From: Albibacterium profundi
Lineage (GTDB): Bacteria > Bacteroidota > Bacteroidia > Sphingobacteriales > Sphingobacteriaceae
Direction: 5' to 3'
Length of the DNA stretch: 64,000 nucleotides
NCBI RefSeq assembly: GCF_042159835.1
Contig: NZ_JBBVGT010000001.1
Span: 255,003-319,002, forward strand
The position numbers were made by a program, and so were the translations under genes. Below the pieces are notes generated by a model. The model was not told where the DNA came from. It ran no database searches and saw only the letters and a list, made by a program, of their open reading frames with translations. Below, in pieces: positions 35,792 to 43,609 of this stretch (positions within the stretch are counted from its first letter, which is position 1; every line of letters starts with the position of its first letter).

Positions 35792-38700
35792 TTAAAATGT
35801 TACGTTAAGACCAACCATAAATGACCGTGCTTGCGGATAAATACCACGGTCGATACTCATGATCCCACCGCCGATCTCAGGATCGAAACCCGAATACTTG
35901 GTCAGCGTAAATAAGTTCTCTGACATCACATAAATCCGTGCCTTCTGTAGGCCAATCTGCTTGCTTAACAAGGACGGGATTGTATAACCCAACTGAAGCG
36001 TCTTCAGACGGAAGTAATCGCCATCTTCCAAGTAGAAATCGGATGGATTCGCAAAGTTATTATTCGGATCATCATCGCTCAATCTCGGATAACGATCGGA
36101 CGAACCAGCGCCCGTCCAGCGACCCAATGCTTTTGTCGAATAATTGGCATTGTTTATATCCAATCTTCTCAAACCCTGAAAGATCTTATTCCCCGCTACA
36201 CCTTGTCCGAAAACCACTGCATCAAAACCTTTATAAGCTACGTTCAAGGTGAAACCGAAGCCCCAAGTTGGCGTCGGATCGCCGATAAAGGTCCGATCCT
36301 CTTCGCCAATCGCCCCATCATTATCCAAATCAGCCCATTTAAAATCGCCCGGACGTGCATCCGGCTGGATCAAAGCACCCTCTTCATTGGTATAAGCGTC
36401 AATTTCTGCTTGCGTCTGGAAAATGCCCATGGTTTCAAATCCATAAAAAGAGTTGAAAGGCTGCCCCACCATGGTACGTGTGATATTATAACTGGACGCC
36501 TGGAAACCTGCACCATTAATAAAACTCACGCCAGCTCCGATATTGGTCACCTCATTTCGTACATAAGAAGCATTTCCATTCAGTGAGAAGTCTACCTCTC
36601 CCCAGCGATTGTTATAGCCCAATTCCAGTTCAACACCTGTATTTTTCATATCCGCAACATTTGCTGCAGGATTTCCAATAGCACCGACATAGAAAGGGAT
36701 ACGCGGGTTCTGAAGAATCCCTTTGGTTACCTTATTGTACCAGTCGAACGTCACACTCACCCTATTCAGGAAAGTCATATCAAAACCAATATTCGTCTGG
36801 CTCGTCTCCTCCCATTTCAAATCCGGATTGGATGGCGCATTCGGGCTATAGCCTACGGTATACATGTCAGTCAAACCGATCGTATAATTTCTACCGCCAC
36901 CTACGGTTGCGATGTATGCAAAATCACCGATATTATCATTACCAACCACACCGTAACCACCTCTGAACTTCAACATATCAATGGCATCCACATCGGCTAG
37001 AAAATCCTCTTTTGAAGCTACCCAACCCAATGAGAATGAAGGAAATACACCGTATTTATTATTTGATCCGAAACGTGATGAACCATCGCGACGGATTAAA
37101 GCCTCCAATAGATATTTCTCTTGGTAATTATAGTTCACACGAGCGAAGAGCGAAGAAACCGTATGTCCCGGATTCTCATATCCGTAGGAGTTTCGCTGAT
37201 CTGTCGGGATGTTATAATTTAATGAAGCATCATCAAAATTGGTTACCGGCAGGTCATAATAAGTTACGCTAAGGCCCGTTGCGCGGTTATCGTAATAAGC
37301 ACCTTGGCCCACCAATACTTCAAAACTATGATCATCGATTAAGCGTGAATAGGAAACTGTGTTCTCCAGATTCCAATCAAAACCCTTATCACGCCCCCTT
37401 GTAAAATTGTTTTGTGCATTCTGGTTGGTTGCATTCAAATAGAATACCGGTGTAAAACTTTCACCGCCCCAATAAGACAATTTAGAACCCAAGGTTGAAC
37501 GGAAGGTCAATCCCTCAATCGGAGTCAGCTCCGCATAAACATTTCCAACGAAGTTATCCGACCAGCCGTAATTCCCTAAGCGAGTCTGCATATAGGCAAG
37601 AGGATTTGTCATTTCTTGCAGTACATACTGCGAAATACCGTAGGGGTTACCAAAAGCATCCCGAACAACCGCATTGCTGGCATACGGACGATTTGGAGAA
37701 TTAATCACATCCGGATCAGTCTCTACAACTGGTGTCAGAGGATCTAGGTTGATCGCCGCCGAAAGCGGACCTCCAAATTCGCTATTGGTATTTCCGATAC
37801 CCTGACTTCTTTCATGAGAATAACCCAAGTTCTGACCCAATTTCAGCCAGTCGGTTATTTTGTGTTCTGAATTCAATCGAATATTCGTCCGTTTAAAATT
37901 CGAAATGTCGCTCGCAACAATCCCTTCTTGAGACAGATAACCAAAAGAGCCATAGAAGGTAGATTTTTCATTACCTCCGCTAACGCTCAGTTCATGGTTA
38001 TGGCGCTGGGCACTGCGATTGAAGATCTGCTCTTGCCAATCAGTCCCCTCGCCAAACTCTTGTGGATTGGCAAAAGGCAAGGCGTTTCCAGCTGCTAAAG
38101 CTGATTCATTCCTTAAGGTAGCATACTCGGTTCCATTCAGCAGGCTCAGTTTACGTGCCGGCTCCGATGTACCATAGTAAGCATTGTAATTCACGCGCAT
38201 AGCTCCGGCCTTACCCTTTTTAGTTGTCACCAAGATCACACCTGCTGCTGCACGAGCACCGTAAATCGCTTGAGACGAAGCATCCTTCAATACTTCGATT
38301 GATTCGATATCCGATTGGTTCAGGTAACTGATACCACCCGCATCAATAACAACACCGTCCACTACCCACAGCGGATTGTTGTTGCCAAAGGTCGTAATAC
38401 CCCGAACACGGATGGTTGCTGCCGAACCCGGCTGACCGGAATTACTTGCAATCGTCAAACCTGAAGTACGCCCTTGAAGCGACTGCTCGATACGCGTAAC
38501 CGGCATCGACTCCAAGTCGGCTGCCTTAACACTACTAATAGCGCCGGTCACCACGCTTTTCTTTTGCGTACCGTAACCTACCACCACTACTTGTTCCAGT
38601 TCCGTCAAGTCCTGTCGAAGGCTTACATTATAAACCCCTGAAGAATTCACGGCAACCTCCTCGGTCATCATACCCAATTGGCGGAACTCCAGCACCACTT

Positions 38701-38911
38701 CGGTCGCTGAAATTGTTAACGAATACTGCCCATCAGCATCCGTACTGGTGGAAGTCGTCCCGCCCTTGACAGACACGGTGACTCCCGGGATCGGATTATT
38801 ATCGGTCGCCCCGATAACCCGTCCGCTTACTTGCAAACTCTGAGCAGAAAGCCCGAGAGCAGAAAACAGTAAGCCTAATAACATGAATACATGTAAAAAT
38901 CTCTGTTTCAT
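35792..38911 (-). CDS. SusC-family TonB-dependent outer-membrane transporter
   Basis: 1039 residues. Signal peptide ending near LSAQ, carboxypeptidase-D-like beta-sandwich (LQVSGRVIGATDNNPIPGVT), a TonB-box-like LEQVVVVGYGTQ, plug domain (LQGRTSGLTIASNSGQPGSA, LWVVDGVVIDAGG) and a 22-strand barrel ending in MVGLNVTF with the terminal aromatic. It imports oligosaccharides captured with SusD, energised by TonB. It is the first structural gene of the utilization locus, 214 bases downstream of the regulator gene. Confidence 0.97.
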   Translation of the reverse strand: MKQRFLHVFMLLGLLFSALGLSAQSLQVSGRVIGATDNNPIPGVTVSVKGGTTSTSTDADGQYSLTISATEVVLEFRQLGMMTEEVAVNSSGVYNVSLRQDLTELEQVVVVGYGTQKKSVVTGAISSVKAADLESMPVTRIEQSLQGRTSGLTIASNSGQPGSAATIRVRGITTFGNNNPLWVVDGVVIDAGGISYLNQSDIESIEVLKDASSQAIYGARAAAGVILVTTKKGKAGAMRVNYNAYYGTSEPARKLSLLNGTEYATLRNESALAAGNALPFANPQEFGEGTDWQEQIFNRSAQRHNHELSVSGGNEKSTFYGSFGYLSQEGIVASDISNFKRTNIRLNSEHKITDWLKLGQNLGYSHERSQGIGNTNSEFGGPLSAAINLDPLTPVVETDPDVINSPNRPYASNAVVRDAFGNPYGISQYVLQEMTNPLAYMQTRLGNYGWSDNFVGNVYAELTPIEGLTFRSTLGSKLSYWGGESFTPVFYLNATNQNAQNNFTRGRDKGFDWNLENTVSYSRLIDDHSFEVLVGQGAYYDNRATGLSVTYYDLPVTNFDDASLNYNIPTDQRNSYGYENPGHTVSSLFARVNYNYQEKYLLEALIRRDGSSRFGSNNKYGVFPSFSLGWVASKEDFLADVDAIDMLKFRGGYGVVGNDNIGDFAYIATVGGGRNYTIGLTDMYTVGYSPNAPSNPDLKWEETSQTNIGFDMTFLNRVSVTFDWYNKVTKGILQNPRIPFYVGAIGNPAANVADMKNTGVELELGYNNRWGEVDFSLNGNASYVRNEVTNIGAGVSFINGAGFQASSYNITRTMVGQPFNSFYGFETMGIFQTQAEIDAYTNEEGALIQPDARPGDFKWADLDNDGAIGEEDRTFIGDPTPTWGFGFTLNVAYKGFDAVVFGQGVAGNKIFQGLRRLDINNANYSTKALGRWTGAGSSDRYPRLSDDDPNNNFANPSDFYLEDGDYFRLKTLQLGYTIPSLLSKQIGLQKARIYVMSENLFTLTKYSGFDPEIGGGIMSIDRGIYPQARSFMVGLNVTF

Positions 38912-39125
38912 AAAATGAAAATGGTTAACATGGTTTAAAAATTAGGTTTAAGCCCGCTGTATCACGAACACAGGAATAAAAGTAGCGAGACAGAAAAGAA
39001 ACAGAGATTTTCGACTATCTACAATACCTCTACAAAGCAGTTTTTAAAGGCAACATGACCCCTACATTACCACTACGTTAAGTTTATATTAAACTATATA
39101 TCAGTGAATTAAAAAACGAGAAACT

Positions 39126-42017
39126 CTATTCTCCTACAAATTGCATAAGATAGGTGTGTAGGTTAGTTTCTGAGTCGATTCCCAGTTTCTTTCGAAGGCG
39201 ATAGCGGCCTACTTCCACACCTTTGAGGGTAATATTCATCAGCTGGGCAATTTCCTTAGACGATAAGTTCATCCTAAGGTAGGCACAGAGCTTCAACTCA
39301 TTCGAGGTAAGGTCTGGATGCTTTTCCTTGAGCTTAGCGAAGAAGCCTTCGTTTGCATTATTGAAATGAATGCTAAAGTTTTCCCAATCGTCATCCATGC
39401 GCTCGGCCGATTTAATCAGTCGCATCAGCTGTCTAGCTCCGGTGGTTTCCACACCGTCGTGCTGTTTCTTGGTGATTTCGCTGATCTTATCTTTGATCTT
39501 TGACAACACCTCACCGCGTTGCACCAAGTGCATCGTCATGTTTACCAGTTCACGGTTCTTAAAATCCAGATCTGCTTTCAACTTCTCATTTCGCAGACGT
39601 ACCACCTCTTTCTCCCGTTGATCCAGTTCCAGCTGGTGCAGGTACAACTCTTTCCCGTGCTTTTCAGTCAATTTCCGTTTTTGCCTTTTGATATAATAAT
39701 ACAGAATCGTCAGGAAGATCAGCGCATAAATGATATAGCTGATGGTATTGGCATACCATGCCGGCAGAACATAAAACGAATAAGACAGCACCCCAGATTC
39801 ACTGCCTTTGCTATTGCGTGATTTGACGTGGAAGGTATAGGTTCCAGGCGAAAGATTGGTATATTCCTTATCACTCCGATCACTCCAAGTCGACCAATTT
39901 TTATCCATTCCCTCCATCATGTAGCTGAACTCCACATTTCCGAGCTGGTCGTAAGGCGTACTGGCAAAGATAAATTGCAATGTACTCCGCCGATAGCCCA
40001 ACTTCGGATTCTCGTCCGGAAATGCACCATAACCACCAAAAAGAACCAATTCGTTCATCTCATTGTCGAGCGCCTTCACACTTCTCAATAAGATATTAGG
40101 CTTGGCAGTCCGCTCCTTATAACGATTGTAATTCAGTAGAATTCCGCCCTTATCGGCCCCGACAAAAATATGATCATTATCGACCATGTAAACCGACTCA
40201 TAGCCGCCCAGTACCTTATTGTTCAGTTCAGGAAAATACACAATGCTATAGGGCACCTTTCCGACTGGTCTGCTGAAATCCAACAAACCCAATTTCTTTT
40301 TACTCACAAACCAAATATTACCCGATTTGTCTTCATACATATACTGCACAGGAATGCCCTGCAAAGGCCTGTAGAGATCGGACGCCACAAATTGGTCTTG
40401 CGTGATATCATACTCATAAATACCATCGGCCGCTGACACAAGAATGCTGTTTTTGATATAGAAAACAAAATTATTGAGAGGCGAACTTAAGCCTTCATCG
40501 ACACCATACTCCTTCTGCTTGAGTACTTTTTTCCAATCGGGCGACAGGAACAGTTTAAATACACCGCGATAAGGATGTGATACCCAGACCGCATTTTCCC
40601 GCTCATCAAAATGGATAAAGCGCAATGACTCATTCGATCCCACCACCTGCTGCGGATCTTGAAATCGTCCATCCTTAAAACTAATATGCTGAAGCCCCCA
40701 ATAGGTTCCCGCGATGATTGTCTGCGACGGATATACACGAGATACCGGCTTGAACAACCAAGTCCCCGGGATGGAATAAATATTCTCTGCGCCATATCCA
40801 CTGATATGAAAGGCACCGTCTTCATGCCCCATTAGCAACTCACCGTTCACCACATCCAGTCCCCACACCTGACCATCCGTCCCAGACACCTTTCTGAAAC
40901 GTGATGGCGCCATACCAATGTCACCCTGACTAGCCGTCGGCAGTTCACTGGCATACAATCCATTCGATGTACCTACATAAAGTTTCTGTTCGATTATTTG
41001 CATAGCGTAGGTACTGATCGGATTATCCACATCGGGATGAATGTATTTGATTGCACTATTGATCGCAATGAAATCAATTCCATCATCAAGCGCCAGCCAG
41101 ACATTATCGTCACGATCCACAAAAACATCACGAACATTGTTCTTCTGCAATCCCTCGCCATATACATATTTCTGTCTCACCGCTCCACTTCTATCCATAA
41201 CCAGTAAACCAGAAGAAGTAGTCCCCAATGCAAAAAGCTCGTCCGAAATCCTTGCCGCACAAAACACCCTGCTCGTCGATAGCAGGTCGTCCACTTCGGT
41301 CTGCTTTCTAATCAACTGCTCTCCCACCAAGTAAAAAAGTCCGCTTTTCAAGGTTGTAACCAATACCGTATCCCCGCGGTAAGGAAGCATGTGCGTAATC
41401 GGTGAACTTTCCAAGGCTTCATGATTTGTTAGCGGCTTCCAAAAACCTGCATCATATCGCATTAAACCCTGCCCCAGTCCTTGCGCATAAAGTTCTCCAT
41501 TCACTTCCCCCATATATTGCCAAGTGTTTTTCGGCTTGTCGACTGAAAACTGTTGTCCGTGATAGCGAAAAATACGGTTATTCGTCATAAAGAAAACCCC
41601 GTCATCCATAATCTCAATACGCCATACATCTGCAAATTCCTGCTCTGACTCTACAATTAGTGACACCAAAGAGTGATAAACCAATTCCCCTACCTCATTC
41701 GCTTCAAAATAACCCAACTCGTCCTGTCCGCCCACAAAAATCCGATTCGAGCTGTCGACAGCCACCGAACGCACGATCGTATTATTCGGCAGCGGGTATG
41801 AAAGCCAATGATAGCCATCAAACACCATCAGCCCCTCATTATTCCCAAAATACATCAATCCGCTAGCGTCCTGATCCACACTCCAGTTCTGCAAACCACC
41901 CTTATACAATTCATTGGAATAATTGATAATCTGAGGCACGGCAATCGTACGCTGTGCATGGACTGCCAAACAGGAAAAACAAAGGAAGGAAATAAGAAAA
42001 AGTAAATATCGGTTCAT
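39126..42017 (-). CDS. propeller-type membrane sensor-regulator with LuxR-like DNA-binding domain
   Basis: 963 residues. Signal peptide, then two-component-regulator propeller repeats filling about 25-690 (GLMYFGNNEGLMVFDGYHWL, DNVWLALDDGID), a Y_Y_Y domain about 690-750 (SYMMEGMDKNWSTWSDRSDK), one membrane helix about 757-777, a cytoplasmic coiled coil (LDQREKEVVRLRNEKLKADL) and a C-terminal LuxR-type helix-turn-helix (SSKEIAQLMNITLKGVEVGR). There is no kinase domain, unlike hybrid two-component sensors. It should sense glycan fragments in the periplasm and switch on the downstream locus directly. Confidence 0.93.
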   Translation of the reverse strand: MNRYLLFLISFLCFSCLAVHAQRTIAVPQIINYSNELYKGGLQNWSVDQDASGLMYFGNNEGLMVFDGYHWLSYPLPNNTIVRSVAVDSSNRIFVGGQDELGYFEANEVGELVYHSLVSLIVESEQEFADVWRIEIMDDGVFFMTNNRIFRYHGQQFSVDKPKNTWQYMGEVNGELYAQGLGQGLMRYDAGFWKPLTNHEALESSPITHMLPYRGDTVLVTTLKSGLFYLVGEQLIRKQTEVDDLLSTSRVFCAARISDELFALGTTSSGLLVMDRSGAVRQKYVYGEGLQKNNVRDVFVDRDDNVWLALDDGIDFIAINSAIKYIHPDVDNPISTYAMQIIEQKLYVGTSNGLYASELPTASQGDIGMAPSRFRKVSGTDGQVWGLDVVNGELLMGHEDGAFHISGYGAENIYSIPGTWLFKPVSRVYPSQTIIAGTYWGLQHISFKDGRFQDPQQVVGSNESLRFIHFDERENAVWVSHPYRGVFKLFLSPDWKKVLKQKEYGVDEGLSSPLNNFVFYIKNSILVSAADGIYEYDITQDQFVASDLYRPLQGIPVQYMYEDKSGNIWFVSKKKLGLLDFSRPVGKVPYSIVYFPELNNKVLGGYESVYMVDNDHIFVGADKGGILLNYNRYKERTAKPNILLRSVKALDNEMNELVLFGGYGAFPDENPKLGYRRSTLQFIFASTPYDQLGNVEFSYMMEGMDKNWSTWSDRSDKEYTNLSPGTYTFHVKSRNSKGSESGVLSYSFYVLPAWYANTISYIIYALIFLTILYYYIKRQKRKLTEKHGKELYLHQLELDQREKEVVRLRNEKLKADLDFKNRELVNMTMHLVQRGEVLSKIKDKISEITKKQHDGVETTGARQLMRLIKSAERMDDDWENFSIHFNNANEGFFAKLKEKHPDLTSNELKLCAYLRMNLSSKEIAQLMNITLKGVEVGRYRLRKKLGIDSETNLHTYLMQFVGE

Positions 42018-42180
42018 TTAGTAGTATTGGCTCGTGTATCTACTCATCGTAAATAGCAAATTCAAAGATAAATAAAATTACCATCCTCACCGTAACAGAA
42101 CAATATTTAACCTTAACGAAAATCAATGATCAATATATTCTATTTACTTTAACTGTCATTCTAGATTTACTCGATATGAA

Positions 42181-42263
42181 CAGTCATCAACCAGTGGTCA
42201 AGCAGTGATCAAACAGTCCTCAACCAGTGGTAAAAGATCTGCTTGACCACTGTTTAACTACTG
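42181..42263. repeat. 11-bp tandem repeat cluster with inverted copies
   Basis: Five consecutive 11-bp units of the form CAGTNNTCAAN (CAGTCATCAAC, CAGTGGTCAAG, CAGTGATCAAA, CAGTCCTCAAC, CAGTGGTAAAA) fill 42181-42235. After GATCTG, two inverted units follow, CTTGACCACTG (exact complement of unit 2) and TTTAACTACTG. It lies in the 369-base gap between two minus-strand genes. The arms can fold into a long hairpin. One turn per unit would line up protein sites on one DNA face. Confidence 0.85.
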
Positions 42264-42335
42264 GTTGTCTATAGTTAATTCAAGGTTTATATACAACTAG
42301 GTTAAAACCATTTAAGAATAATGGACTATGGAAAC

Positions 42336-42363
42336 AAAAAAAGGAGCGTAACGCTCCTTTTTT
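42336..42363 (-). terminator. Rho-independent terminator
   Basis: GGAGCG at 42343-42348 pairs with CGCTCC at 42352-42357 around TAA, flanked by A-runs and T-runs that extend the stem. It lies 24 bases past the stop codon of the minus-strand solenoid lipoprotein gene. The rest of the 42018-42386 gap, apart from the repeat cluster, shows nothing I recognise. Confidence 0.88.
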
Positions 42364-42386
42364 ACACATAAAACATAAAACACTCA

Positions 42387-43412
42387 CTAATTGAATCGCA
42401 GGTTCACCGATCCGGCGCTGGTGGATGCAGAAATTTGGTGCCCACCACCATTGATAGTTCCGGTCAGTTTCCCCTTGCTATTAGTACCATTGAAATTATT
42501 AAGATTATCTGTGCTTACACGCATTCCTTTTAGGTTCAGATCGGCCGCCGAGTTCCTTGGGATTGTCAAGTTCACAGACCCTGCTGATGTCGTCAAATTT
42601 ACCGCTCCAAGAAGCTCGTTGAAACTAGCGGTAGCGCTGCCTCCCGATGTTCCTGCGTCTAATATACACGAAAGGTTATCGAAGTTAATGCTTCCACCCG
42701 ATGTCTTCGCATATAAGTTACCGCTTATGTGATCACCTTTGATGCTTCCACCACTGGTTTGTGCCTCAATGTCTCCCGATAGGTTTTCCAGACGGATCGA
42801 TCCGCCAGACGTAGACAACTGAATATCTCCATCCAGGTTCTTCGCTTTTATGCTGCCGCCGCTTGTCTTACCATTGATCTGTCCGTCAACATTGCTAACA
42901 GTTAGACTACCTCCACTGGTTTTAAAATTCTGCCTTCCATTCAGATTAGCGATTCTGATACTGCCGCCGCTCGTATTCAAGTCGGTCGTAACATTCGTAC
43001 CTGTAAGCACGCGAAATGATATACTGATGCCGTTACGCCAGTTGGTTTTATTTTTCCTTTTCGCGTAAGCTTCAATAGTGCCCCCGTTTTGCACAATCGA
43101 GATTTCATAATCACGATCCAGGATTTCTTGGATCTCGGACTTTGAGAGGTTACGATTATTATTTGGTCGCACATGCATTTCTACCGTCGTTTTACTACCT
43201 GCACTGCCGTCAACCTGGATGGAGCCGCCCGAAGTATTTACGACCAGAGCCTTAATCTCTGAGGTAGAAAACTCCTTCGTAGTCATCAAGATCGCATCAT
43301 TCCCGCCCGTAAATGAAATCGAATTATTCGTGCTAAATGCGCAGCCGACTGAGCCGACCAGCAGAAAGATCGCCATCACGGTTCCGGCTATTTGTTTCGA
43401 TATTGTTTTCAT
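42387..43412 (-). CDS. beta-solenoid lipoprotein (DUF4097-like adhesin)
   Basis: 341 residues with a lipobox-like SVGCAF (Cys24). From residue 147 the chain is a regular solenoid: TSGGS recurs at 147, 165, 183, 201, 219, 237 and 255, exactly 18 residues apart, with hydrophobic residues alternating between (for example IRLENLSGDIEAQ). This is the DUF4097/DUF2807-type right-handed beta-helix called putative adhesin. Its role may be envelope sensing or adhesion; it is unproven. The gene has its own tandem-palindrome control region, which links it to the two-component and export genes. Confidence 0.88.
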   Translation of the reverse strand: MKTISKQIAGTVMAIFLLVGSVGCAFSTNNSISFTGGNDAILMTTKEFSTSEIKALVVNTSGGSIQVDGSAGSKTTVEMHVRPNNNRNLSKSEIQEILDRDYEISIVQNGGTIEAYAKRKNKTNWRNGISISFRVLTGTNVTTDLNTSGGSIRIANLNGRQNFKTSGGSLTVSNVDGQINGKTSGGSIKAKNLDGDIQLSTSGGSIRLENLSGDIEAQTSGGSIKGDHISGNLYAKTSGGSINFDNLSCILDAGTSGGSATASFNELLGAVNLTTSAGSVNLTIPRNSAADLNLKGMRVSTDNLNNFNGTNSKGKLTGTINGGGHQISASTSAGSVNLRFN

Positions 43413-43510
43413 CAGTTTGTTGCATTTAAAATTGATTAATGATTTGAGTGTTAGTTTTTTTAATTGTTACACTGGTTCCAATATTTATTCTTGATGAAGA
43501 ACAAACAAAC

Positions 43511-43607
43511 GTACCAAAAACATAAATCGCTTATAAACAGTTATCTACAAATAAACGAAGGTAAACAAGTGTTCGATAGCGAACAAACGAGCGTTCATTA
43601 GCGAACA
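43511..43607 (-). promoter_or_regulatory. tandem-palindrome control region of the solenoid lipoprotein gene
   Basis: TGTTCGATAGCGAACA at 43570-43585 and CGTTCATTAGCGAACA at 43592-43607 start 22 bases apart. After 53 bases on the minus strand comes TGGTAC (43516 to 43511), like a -24 box; TACGTTTG overlapping it is also a perfect TAnnTTTG. The distal site ends 2 bases before the stop codon of the DUF5686 gene. The leader to the lipoprotein start is about 80 bases. Confidence 0.75.
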
Positions 43608-43609
43608 TA

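Noticed and set aside
41041..41334. Open frames on the strand opposite to the sensor gene and similar frames inside other genes
   Set aside because: They are antisense or out-of-frame to well-supported genes and show no family motifs, signals or sensible starts.
42181..42263. 11-bp repeats as a CRISPR array
   Set aside because: Units are far too short, have no spacers, include inverted copies and have no cas genes nearby.
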